Origin: Microplitis mediator
Lineage: Eukaryota > Arthropoda > Insecta > Hymenoptera > Braconidae
Direction of reading: 5' to 3'
DNA length: 64,000 bases
Assembly (NCBI RefSeq): GCF_029852145.1
Contig: NC_079970.1
Coordinates: 1,612,001 to 1,676,000, forward strand
Position 1 is the stretch's first letter. Each line of letters begins with the position of its first letter. The notes under the pieces are model-generated. The model was not told where the DNA came from and did not search any database. It saw nothing but the letters and a program-made list of their open reading frames with translations. Shown here piece by piece: positions 1-10,192 of this stretch. A program made the translations under genes and the position numbers.

Positions 1-1098
1 TTTTTTTTCGAGTTCAGATCCATATTAATTCATTAAACATATTAAACCAGAATTTGGATCGTAAATTATAATGAACTAAATTTAAATTTTTATTAAAGTT
101 CCAGCCAAAGTAAAAAAACGCAAGCATAAGTTCTGTTCAAAATCAAATTTATGTAGCAAATATTTATTTTCACGGAGAAAAATTTCTCCGTTACAGATAA
201 ATAAATTGTTATCGAGTGATGCAAAAACAATCTACTCTGCTAAAATCTTATCTCCCTCCGGTATATTAGTATATTCCTTCAAATTCTCACATCGATTCCA
301 AATCCTACTGAACTCCTAAGCTGTTAAAATATTTATCCACAATAAATTTGTTAGTAATGCATCGTTAGACCTTTTTCACTTAATTATTTAAAAGGTCTGA
401 TGCCATAATCTTGTTGAATGATTACCGGACATCAGCGAAATAAATTTTGTGATATTTGTCTCAGTCGAAGGAACTAATTGCCATTCATCCGTCAAATTCA
501 TTCGTCACGTTCTCATGACCTCAGTCTTTTTAAAAAATTTCCAATATTCCCCCCTCCTTTCTACATAAATGAAAATTCAATGAAAAAAAAAAACATTCAT
601 CCTAATTCAAATTCAATTTGTGTATCAAATACGTAGCGGGGTTTCATGCCAGTACGCAGCTTTCACAAGCGTTTTCTACCCTAAATTATAATGAATTATT
701 TCAAAAATATCAATAAACAGACGAACAAACTTCATATATAATATTGAATAATTTCAGCTCTCACAAAATGTTACCGCCATAACTAAACCCCAATTGTATG
801 CAAATAGTCGAGTTCTTCAAGTTTCCATTATATCAGAGTTTGCTCTCAGTATAAAATACCAAATACTAAATGTATCAACTATTCGTTGAAATAGTTGTTG
901 ATAAGTGTAGCATTTAGTAATTGATATATGTATGCAGTATCAACTTGATAAGGCCACTCACCAAACTCGCGAATTCAAATTTCCCGAGTGCTACGTCCTT
1001 CAAACCAATCACAATTGCATTCATCTCACGTATCGTCAGCTTTCAGTTTGACTTTATCATCAAACACAATATTTCCAATTACATAACAACATATTATG
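1..1098. other. AT-rich non-coding stretch
   Basis: I see no exon with coding character here; the open frames present are short and AT-driven. Confidence 0.5.
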
Positions 1099-1304
1099 CG
1101 TATGATAGAAGTATCATTTGTGGCAACTGTTCCATTTTTGAACAATTAATATTATATTTTAATTAATCAACAAGTATTTAATTAAATTTCTATTTTAATA
1201 GTGTGATAAAAGATAACTTTGAAGTTAGACAATTAACAATTTTAATTTTTGTGTCCAAAACTGGCACTAAAGTGGCTAAAAACAGTACCTCTGCTCTATA
1301 TACA
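1099..1304. mobile_element. MITE-like element, copy 1 of a two-copy family
   Basis: The left end (GATAGAAGTA then CATTTGTGGC) is roughly the reverse complement of the right end (CCAAAACTGGCACTAAAGTGG through AGTACCTCTGC), giving imperfect terminal inverted repeats of about 40 bp. A second copy in the opposite orientation is at 7682-7914. No coding capacity is seen, so a non-autonomous DNA element is inferred. Confidence 0.55.
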
Positions 1305-1703
1305 CTGTAAAAAATTCGCGGAGTGAATGCGGATTAAATCCGGAGTGAATGCGGAGTGAATGAATTTTTAATTATTCACTCCCCTCGGAGTGAAATTCAC
1401 TCCGCAGGGGAGTTTTCGCGGAGTAGATAATTTTTTATTAATTTAATCCCTCCGGAGTGAAATTCATTCCGGAGCGGAGTTTTGAAAATGTTATTAATAA
1501 AATATAACTCCGCATAATAAAATCGAAGTAAAAATTCGCGTATTACATTATTGATCAGCTGATATGCACACACATACGCACATACATATTTAGGCACACA
1601 CGCGCACTCGCACACACACGCACGCACACATTCGCACACACGCACACATTTTCACACACGCACACAAACACCTGCACACACCCAAACACACTCATGCACG
1701 CAA

Positions 1704-1736
<33 letters not shown>

Positions 1737-1972
1737 TTGTTTAGCATTTTAATATAAATTAATATAAATTTATTTAAGTATTAAAATTCCGGACCGGCGT
1801 GAATTGGGAGTGAAATAAAATCCGCGTCACTCCGAGATCACTCCGCTAAAAAAAAACTCCCAATTCACTCCGCATGCGGAGTGATTTTTTTAAAAACTCC
1901 GGAACTCCGAGTGGCGGAGTGAATTCGGATTTAATTTCCCTCCGAATTCACTCCGGATTTTTTACAGTGTAG
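1301..1972. mobile_element. MITE-like element with GGAGTGAAT internal repeats
   Basis: The element starts TACACTGTAAAAAATTCG and ends CGGATTTTTTACAGTGTA, a terminal inverted repeat bounded by TA on both sides. Inside, the motif CGGAGTGAAT and its complement recur many times. A long CA-type microsatellite sits in the middle. Related elements are at 6750, 55397 and 60710. Confidence 0.75.
1560..1737. repeat. CA-rich microsatellite
   Basis: About 180 bp of imperfect (CA)n with interspersed CG, TT and GCA steps, ending in a purer CA run. It lies inside the 1301-1972 element. Cys/Val-rich open frames on the minus strand here are products of the repeat, not genes. Confidence 0.9.
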
Positions 1973-3526
1973 TAATTACTTTTAATAAATTATTTCCATT
2001 CAAATCTAAATATTGCTTTACTTTTAATTATCCCTGGTAGAAATTTTCTGAAATCTTCTATGAAAAACTCAGTTCTAAAGTTCTAAAGACTTTTTCAGCG
2101 TTCTAAACACTTTAAAACCAAGTGTGTTACAAGTGTATCATTTTAACACATATTAAATGTGTTTTGTGTTAAAGGCAATAAACAAAACTATAGTTTTTGT
2201 AGTCACTTAAAACACGTTTCACGGGGTGTTAAAAATCTATAGATTGCTTATGGCGTTTCAATGTTATTCGACAAGTGTGTTAATTTCGACTACACACTTG
2301 ATTTTAGAGTGAAGACTTTTTCAGAGTTTTTTTTAAGAGAAAATTCCGAAAAATTTCCACTAGGGATCTTTAGCTAAAAATTTTCTCCGCTGGGTTTCGA
2401 AAACCCGCGGCCTCGATGGACAGCGAAATTTAAAGTAACTTTATCCCTTGGTGTAATTTGTAATGTAATTCTGTTCGGTCTATGAAATATAATAGTGGTA
2501 TGTGCGGACACAGCAATGCGATTAATTTAAACGAAACATCTGGTGAAAACTAATTTTCTGGCCGCAGCAATGCTTTACGTGTTACAAGAGCAAATGATTG
2601 CTTTCTATTCTCTATCTTTCTCTTTGTATATATTTTTAAAATTCACACCACAATATACTGGGAGCGTTAAATCTATCACTTAGTAACTCAATTTATTATT
2701 TCTACTTCCTTTCAACCCAATACACAACACACCTGAGTTTAAAATTTTATATTTATCTCTACTCATTTTTCCTACCGCTTTTCTTCACCGTATCCTCTGA
2801 ATTATTGATTTCACACAATGGATTGATTTTAAAAATAAACAATAATTATTTTAATTTAAAATTTCAAACCAATAGATTACATTTCTAATTAACTTTAAAA
2901 ATAACTCGGAAAGTTTATAAATTTTATTTTCCCAGAAACGATTCTTTGAGGATCTGAGTTGAAACGATAAAAAAATTGTTGAATTAACATTTGCTTAATG
3001 GTCATACTTTTAAATGTGAGTGCATTTATAAAGTTTAGAGTTCACAGCTGAAAGCTAATGCAACTGGGCTAATAAAAGTCTCTTAGTCCTTGTCCTTAAA
3101 ATTAAGTACAGTCAGTAGCAAATAATTATAACAATTTTTATTTCACTAGCATGCAAAATACTTGGCGGCGATCCAAGTAAATCCAAGTAGAAGTAAGCTC
3201 TCTAGATTCCATTTTAAGTTTCAAGTATTTAATTCTAAATTATTCTCTACACGGTCTCGCGAACAAACGGGCAGTAGCCACGCAACCTGACTGTAATCCA
3301 TTTAAACATACATTACCTATTAACACTTTGATAAGACTTACTTTCATTTATTTTTGCACTTGATGTCCGAGCTCTCTATTAGACAATTATTTGTTATTTC
3401 ATATATTTATATGTTTTTAGTAGATTTCATAGAAATCTATCTTTTGCATTTGTCTTGATGGTGGAATTTTCAAAGAATTTTGCCATAATCTATCATGATT
3501 CATCGAGTAGGTTCCAAAAATAACAT
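1973..3526. other. Non-coding stretch
   Basis: AT-rich sequence with no exon, RNA gene or clear repeat boundary that I can support. A weak GTGTTAA-rich patch at about 2110-2300 resembles the interior of the element that starts at 3527 and may be a decayed copy. Confidence 0.45.
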
Positions 3527-3856
3527 TACACAGTAAAAAATATTGTGTTAAAATCAACAAAATCTATGTATTAGAAACGGTCCACACAATTTTTGTGTTA
3601 TTTTTCAGCACAGACTATTTGTCTTGAATTTCAACACAAAATTTCAACACTTTTTTTGTGTTGATTTTGAAGTAACACTTAATAAATGTTGATTATATCG
3701 ATTTTTATACTAACACTTTTAAAGTGTTGATGAGCAAATCGATTAAAAATTTTACAGTAACACAAAGAATTGTGTTGATTGACACAAAATAATCAACACA
3801 AAAATTTTAACACAGACCGTTTTTAACACAGATACACAATATTTTTTACTGTGTAG
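3527..3856. mobile_element. MITE-like element with GTGTTAA internal repeats
   Basis: It begins TACACAGTAAAAAATATTGT and ends with the reverse complement, ATATTTTTTACTGTGTA. The interior is a near palindrome made of repeated GTGTTGATT / AATCAACAC units. A second member is at 11954-12296. It has no coding capacity. Confidence 0.8.
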
Positions 3857-3877
3857 TTCCAAAGTTTATATATGTAT

Positions 3878-4320
3878 GTATATATATATATATATAACAT
3901 AACGCGCCTTGTTGCGACGAAAGCGGCCACAATTTTTAACGGATCTCGATGAAACTTGACACACTTATTCTATGAACGATTATCACGGTAAAGTTCGAAG
4001 ATGAGCAAAATCGGTCAACTAGTTTAGAAATGGTGGAAATTTGAAATTCAAAAAATAACGAAAAATCCAACTTTTTCTGCTTTTCTCATAAGTAACTTTT
4101 TAACGGATATATCTATCCTTATTATGTAAAAAGAATTTGATAGCCGATAGAAAAAGCTATATTTTACTTTTTTTATTTTTATTTTTACGATAATTGTTTC
4201 ACTTTTAATAAGGGCTCAAAGTCACATAATTGACTCATGTGTCATGGTGATAATGCCATTGTTTATATCTTTGAAAATTTTTGATGGGTGATTTTTAAAT
4301 TATATATATATATAGAGAGA
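3878..4320. repeat. Possible dispersed repeat flanked by TA microsatellites
   Basis: A slightly GC-richer block (GTTGCGACGAAAGCGGCC, then CGGATCTCGATGAAACTT) lies between two (TA)n runs at about 3878-3896 and 4302-4312. It has the look of a dispersed non-coding repeat, but no second copy is recognisable in this window. Confidence 0.3.
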
Positions 4321-5089
4321 GAAATCTACTTCCATTTCGGATGCCGAATGGCATTTTTTTTATTGTGTAAAAATAAATGGTTTATTAACTGTGGGCAGGA
4401 ATCGATAGTTGAATTCGCGGTCTAATTTTATCTTGACTGATTCATTTCTGGCGGGTAAAATATATAACATGAATATAGTCCAGATTAAATTAACTTGCTA
4501 ATAGTCTATTATATTTGAAATTAATACGGTCAGGATAAATTTTGATGATCGAAAATTTAATGGGTTTATTTCTAGAAATTAAATTAAATTATTATTTTTT
4601 TTTATCATACATCAAACTAACGAATTACTGAATTTAATTATCTGCTGCATTTATTGAATATTAAAAATGTTATCTTATATTTATTTATCGAATCAATGCA
4701 GATAATTAAATTATACTTTCAATTTTTATTAACTGAATTTTATTTTAAAAAAATTTTCCCGGCTGGTGAATTTAAAAAAATAATAAGCGCGTGTCATATA
4801 AAATTTAAATACATGAATTTCAATGAATATGAAGTTAATAGAGTTTGAATATTGAAAATAAATTATTTAAATAATAAAAAGTATATTTATGATCACTCAC
4901 TACTTCACCATTGGCAATATATTGAATAAAAAATATGATGACTGTATGATAATTTTTTTCTCTATTTCCTCATTATGATGCTCGGAATTTGTTAATTAAA
5001 AAAACTTGATTGGTTTTAATTAAAACTTTTTAAAATTTTAAAAAAAGTATCACAATTACAGGAAAACAATTCAGTTTATATTTAATTAC

Positions 5090-5310
5090 CTGGAGTATTT
5101 CATTTTTATTTTTTCGTTAATTCGGTCGTTGTGCTTCTGCGGGATTGTTAAGAAACTGAAAATGTTGCGGTAAAATTCTCCAGCGAAATCGTTATGTCGT
5201 AATATAAATTTTGTTGTAAGTTGTTTTGAACAACTGTAAAGTAGATTTAAAACTAAAACTGTTATCATTATTGTGCACATGCTCCACAAAATAAAAACTT
5301 GTAAAATCAT
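5090..5310 (-). CDS. Candidate first coding exon, N-terminal membrane anchor
   Basis: An ATG at 5310 opens a frame beginning MILQVFILWSMCTIMITVLV, a hydrophobic stretch of about 25 residues followed by a mixed polar sequence (RHNDFAGEFYRN, PQKHNDR). The frame reaches a plausible donor, CCAG|GTAATT, at 5090, which would leave a phase-2 end after 73 codons. Residue composition is less AT-driven than surrounding random frames. It could be the first exon of a type II membrane or secreted protein, but no downstream exon is found and no family is recognised. Confidence 0.3.
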
Positions 5311-5493
5311 CTACCCGAAGTTATTTTCTCTAGAATAATATCGCAACAATCGTACCTAGTTTTCATATTTTTATTCAAAACAAAAACAACAACAACAATA
5401 ACAGTGTTATATAATATACAACATATATTATGATAAATAAATAAGTTGAGTCTAGATAATAAAGTTGTGTTAATTACATGCGCTCGGGAAAAT

Positions 5494-5709
5494 ATGAGAC
5501 TCCTGTGGGGACTAGTATTAATTGGGACGATTAATGTGAATGTCGTAGATACGTTGGGGCGTTTGAAAGCTCAAGGTTCCTTGTTCGAAATGAATTTCCG
5601 TGGAATCCACACGTGGTATTATCATTGTTCGTTCAAGCAAAGCTTCCACCGAAGCTGCTCGATATTTATGTACCCATATATTACGTCTTTCTGCATCTAC
5701 ACGAAATAA
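5494..5709 (+). CDS. Candidate small secreted-peptide frame
   Basis: The ATG at 5494 opens a 71-codon frame. It starts MRLLWGLVLIGTINVNVVDT, which resembles a signal peptide, followed by a basic and aromatic stretch with four cysteines. It is divergent from the candidate exon at 5090-5310. A polypyrimidine tract plus CAG at 6227-6236 followed by an open stretch could be a later exon, but no donor ties them together. The family is unrecognised and this may be chance. Confidence 0.22.
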   Translation: MRLLWGLVLIGTINVNVVDTLGRLKAQGSLFEMNFRGIHTWYYHCSFKQSFHRSCSIFMYPYITSFCIYTK

Positions 5710-6749
5710 TTCCGATCGAAAAAAAAATTACCGTGTTCTCGAGCTCGTGCTCCGTTAAATTATGAAGACAAGGAAAATCCATATTTATAAAACGTCTCAT
5801 ACTTTATTTTGATCAGGGCAAAAGCTCTCAATTGACGCTTTTATCATTATAATATTTTTGTTTTTGAATTTAAGTTCTCAATTTACTTTTCATAAATATG
5901 TTATATGTTATTCATGAAATTTAATGCACAAGTGAGTTAAAAAAATTTTTTACCCGAGATCAAGTGAGCGTAACAACTCGTGAATATTTAAATTAAACTT
6001 TTGGCTTTTTATTTATTCATCATTTTCTTGTATTTTAAAATTCAAATTTTTTTTTTGATAAGTTTTTTTTTTTTAAATATATTTGTTCTATTTTTTGAAT
6101 TATTCAAAATTTCGCGCTTTACTTTTTAGAAAATGTTTTGTTAAAATTATCTTGCGTCGACAATTTATATATTTATTGATGACAAAGAGATATGACCCAC
6201 TTTCAACATCATTTTTTTTCTAAATTTTTTTTTTCAGTCTCAAGAGATCGCAGCCGCTCTAGAATATATCATCCGCCCTCAAGTCGGTTGTGTACTTGGC
6301 AAAATTTAATTGCGGAAGATGCGTGACCGAGAACCATGAAAATATATATTTTTCAGTCTGTCTTATATATATTTTGTATTGTTTGCCATGACTAATGATT
6401 AATTATATTTAAGTAATAGTTTTTGCGGTTACGATCATTATTATTGTTTCATCGTTACTTTGTTTGTAAAACCAGTGGGAAGATTGAGTAATTGAATGGG
6501 AATCTGAAAAGACAGGGAGAAAAAAAGATGATAAAGAGAAAATGGGAAGTAAACAAAGTGACAAATAAGTCGTATTTCATGTTGACTACCTCGTTGACGT
6601 TCCCTATTTTCTCACTCGTAAATAATCTTCTGTCAAACTCTCATTATATAATCGGAATACTAATGAGTCAGACATTGTGCTTTTTTTTGTTAAATAATTA
6701 TGAGTTATGCGCTGTAATAATCATTTTTCATATTTTAAAATGTACATAT
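5710..6749. other. Non-coding stretch
   Basis: AT-rich with long T and A runs. The only notable point is the acceptor-like tract ending TTTTTTCAG at 6236, followed by about 70 bp of higher complexity. No gene can be supported. Confidence 0.4.
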
Positions 6750-7514
6750 ATACTGTAAAAAATTTGCAAAGTGAACGTGGGTTTAATTCGGAGTGGATCT
6801 TTTTTTATAAAAAATTGGGAGTTCGTTTTCTTAGCGGAGTGATTTCGGATCTGGATTTTATTTAAATCCGCATTCACTCTGATTCCGGATTTTAACATTA
6901 AAATAAACTTCTTTTAGAAGTGAATTTCACTCCGAGGGAATTAAATAAATAAATAGTCATCCGCTCCGTATTCACTGCGAATTTACATCGCGTTCACGCC
7001 GCTGATTTTTAACAGAGTATTTATTTAACTTCTTCTGAAGTTAAATTCATTCCGGAGAAGATTATTTTCATATTAAAACCACGACTTGAAGTGAATGCAG
7101 ATTTTAAAAAAATCTGCATCACTCTGCTGAAAAAAAAAATTCACTACTTACTCTGTAGACGGAGTGATTTTTTTTTAAAACTCCGGATCTTTGATTGGTG
7201 GAGTGAATTCAAAAGTTCTGTAACAATTAAACCGAAAACAGTTCATCCGAGGATACTTCAACCGAGGACACTTCAACCGAACGACAGTTCAATCTAGCGA
7301 CATTTCAACTGAAAATAACCTGGACCGCCTTATTTAGGTGCCCTCTGATCAGGGATTTTTTGTAGGTTGAAACGTCACTAGGTTGAACTGTCGTTCGGTT
7401 GAAGTGTCCTCGGCTGAAGTGTCGTACGGTTGAATTGTCTTCGGTTAAATAGTCTCGGCACCGAATTCAAATTTGTACAAAAACCGTATTCACTTCTAAT
7501 TATTTACGGTGTCG
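6750..7514. mobile_element. Degenerate CACTGTAAAAA-type element(s), interrupted
   Basis: It begins TATACTGTAAAAAATTTG and contains eroded GGAGTGAAT and CCGGAGT motifs like the 1301-1972 element. An internal end-like sequence (TTTTTAACAGAGTA) near 7017 suggests either two adjacent copies or a composite. The right part is interrupted by the inverted-repeat block at 7215-7465. Confidence 0.5.
7215..7465. repeat. Imperfect inverted repeat of CTTCAACCGA units
   Basis: The left arm has repeated ACTTCAACCGAGGACACTTC-type units. The right arm, after a roughly 60-bp spacer, carries the complement (CGGTTGAAGTGTCCTCGG). The arms are about 100 bp. The block is inserted between GAATTCAAA half-sites of the flanking degenerate element and is probably a small foldback element. 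Confidence 0.65.
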
Positions 7515-7522
7515 GGTAGAGA

Positions 7523-7681
7523 CAGTGGTGGATTTACACTAGGGGCAGTCGGGGCAAGTACCCAGGGCGGCAAAATTTTGAAATATAAAATATATGAACT
7601 ATAAGTTTAAGTAAAATTCCAGTATCGGGGCGGATTTTTTTTTGGTGCCCATGGGCGGCATTAAGTTTAAATCCGGCCCTG
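7523..7681. mobile_element. hAT-type MITE
   Basis: A 159-bp element with terminal inverted repeats CAGTGGTGGATTTA and TTTAAATCCGGCCCTG. It is flanked by an 8-bp target duplication, GGTAGAGA on the left (7515-7522) and GGTAGAGG on the right (7682-7689). The 8-bp duplication and CAG...CTG ends are the hAT superfamily hallmark. It has no coding capacity. Confidence 0.8.
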
Positions 7682-7914
7682 GGTAGAGGTACCGTTTTTG
7701 GTCACTTTAGTGCCAGTTTTGGACACTTGAAAAATTTAATTAAAATAATTTGTAAAATATACAATGACATAATTTATTTTTAAAAAGCGTTCAATGATAC
7801 TTTTATCCCACTATGAGCATGGAAATTTCATTTTATACTTTTTCGTTAATAAAAACAAATTATTAAATGTCCAAAAATGGAGCAGTGGCCACAAATGGTA
7901 CTTCTATCATATAT
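7682..7914. mobile_element. MITE-like element, copy 2 of a two-copy family
   Basis: This is the reverse-oriented relative of 1099-1304: it starts GGTAGAGGTACCG, reads through TTTAGTGCCAGTTTTGGACAC, and ends GTACTTCTATCATA. The hAT-type element abuts its left end. Confidence 0.55.
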
Positions 7915-9289
7915 ATATTGATATATAATAACCTAATTTCGCGGTATCGAACAAATAGATACAACTATGACGTAAATTAAAAACAAACAGAGCCTAGAAA
8001 TTAAAAACAACAAATTTAAATGAAACAGTAAATTAAGCTAGAGGTAGAACATGGTCTAAGAAAATGTCGCAAACAGAAAATTCAATCGGTTTTTCAGTTT
8101 CATAGAAAAGTAAACTTTTCAAAGAAATTGAAGATTTTTTTTCTATTGTTATTGCAAACATATTTTTTTTCTATTTCGTTCTATTATTTTTTATTGTGGA
8201 ACATCTGTGTTATATCGATTTTCTCCGATACAACGATAAAGAGATAATTGAAAAAATTTTAATCAAAAAATATTTACAAAAAATTATTCTCTCTGTTGAG
8301 ATAAGATATTGTTACTTTGAAAAATTAATTTACAATTAAGTAGGATAGAAAAAAAACAACTCGATTAAGTTTTTAATCTCCTCAGCAGAGAAGAGATTAA
8401 AAGAAGGATGCGAGTAAGTCAATAGTGATCCAATAAAACCCTCTGTTCAAGTTGATTTATAGTAAATAATCTGGACATATGAATAAATTTATCGTCGTAA
8501 TTTGAAATCCCAGTCGAGTGAATTCAACACTTTTTTTATCTTACAAAGTTCCGAAACGTTACGTCAGCTATATTTAGATTTTCATCTTATATCTCTCAAG
8601 AATAGAAAAGCACGAGACAACAGAAACTCCCTGTGGCATTTCTTTATTTCTTGGCGCTCTGTGATTCATGGAGGTCCACTATTATACAAATACGCTTTAA
8701 AAATACTTCCGCCTTTTATATTCTTTTTATCGTCATTCATAAAATACCCTGACCCTGTCCATCTACAAAATATAAAAAACTCCCCTTCTAAATAAACCCA
8801 CGTCATTCCGACGGCTTTTTTATTTTTTTACGGCAACCTAATTGCTTACATATTTATTTTCAAGTATAAAATTTATTCATAAGTGTTACTATCGAGTATT
8901 TAACTTATCACTGATTTGCTGTTGTAGTCACGTAGTAATATTTACTCAAATATTGTGATTTGTTATCTAAATTAGCGTTTCATATGTTTATTCTTCAATT
9001 TAATCGCATTACGTGTTTACTTTTATATCGGATACGATAATCTAGCGTGTCAATGTTTGTGTACAGTCATTGCTCCTGCGTTTATATATAAATAGGGAGG
9101 GCTCGGCAAAATGGTAACGCTGAAAAAAAGTGAGCTTTTATTAACTTAAATATCTCGATTTTTTTTTACTTTCCCCTTGATGGTGTTTTTGAAAAATTGT
9201 ACTAATTTTGGCTGTCACTCAAAAATTTGTATGCTGGACATTTTTCTAAGTTCTATAATTTTATTTAAAAAAGAAATACTGTGACCGAA
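7915..9289. other. Non-coding stretch
   Basis: AT-rich with no supported gene. A 97-codon frame at 8502-8795 starts from TTG and has no recognisable domain, so I do not call it. Confidence 0.4.
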
Positions 9290-9730
9290 AATAGGCCGGC
9301 TCGATTTATTGGCCTTTTTTCGATCAATTTTCGACCTTTTCCAATAAAATTCTACAGTTCTGACGTGATTTCGGTCAAATTTAGGACTCTTTGAATAAAA
9401 TTCTATGATTTCGGCGAGATTTCGATCAATTTTCGACCTTTTTCAATTAACTTCTACAATTTCGAGGTGATTTCGGTAAATTTTAGGCCTCTTTGAATAA
9501 AATTCTATAATTTCGGCGGGATTTCGGTCAATTTTCGACATTTTCCAATAAAATTCTACAGTTTCGAGATGATTTCGGTAAAATTTAGGCCTCTTTGAAT
9601 AAAATTCTATAATTTCGGCGGGATTTCGGTCAACTTTCGACATTTTCCAATAAATTTCTACAGTTTCGAGATGATTTCGGTAAAATTTAGGCCTCTTTGA
9701 ATAAAATTGGCATGATTTCGGTCACATATT
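9290..9730. repeat. Tandem repeat, about 120-bp unit
   Basis: Roughly three and a half copies of a unit made of two similar halves: GATTTCGGTCAATTTTCGAC followed by CCAATAAAATTCTACAG, then TTTAGGCCTCTTTGAATAA. A repeat-encoded minus-strand frame (EIIEFYSKRPK repeats) is an artefact. The same half-units occur in the blocks at 59095-59412 and 62958-63275. Confidence 0.85.
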
Positions 9731-9990
9731 TTTATCCAGATCAGTAAACTTCTGTACTAAAAAAAAAAAAAAAAATATATCTGTGTATAAAATTGAAAAA
9801 CACAATAAACTGAATTAAAGTTACATTATTGAATTTATTAAAAAAAATCTTAGAATTAATATAATTTTGTACAATAATTAATTTTAAAAAGCAAAAGACA
9901 AAAAAAATATATATAACATTAAAGCTCAGGCATTAATCACAGTTAATGATGATAGATTTACAGTAAAAATAATCCAGCTTTAAATTTATT

Positions 9991-10192
9991 TCAAATGTGA
10001 GTTTCGTCCAGTAGATTATTTTTTTCAGATGCTCTACATTTAGCACGGCCGTTGCTCGAGTGAATAACTGTCGAGAGTTTTCTCGTTTCAATGGGAATTT
10101 CGTTGAAATTATTCATGACCGTGAGGTTGTTTACAAATCTTTCGTGTTGTCGGTAGTGATTCTGATCGTCTCTCGAGTTGTCCAGGTGGTAC
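9991..10192 (-). CDS. CapaR: CAPA receptor exon 6 (distal C-terminal tail)
   Basis: Acceptor TTATGGCAG|G. It completes an Arg codon and adds 66 residues starting YHLDNSRDDQNHYRQ and ending NNLLDETHI before TGA. The stretch includes IPIETRKLSTVIHSSNGRAK, typical of a polar receptor tail. Support is the phase match, the open frame and the composition; there is no transcript evidence. Confidence 0.72.

Noticed and set aside
1397..1737. Cys/Val-rich minus-strand open frames (82 and 60 codons)
   Set aside because: They are translations of the CA microsatellite and of MITE sequence.
9443..9643. Open frame with repeated EIIEFYSKRPK
   Set aside because: It is the translation of the roughly 120-bp tandem repeat, with no start context.
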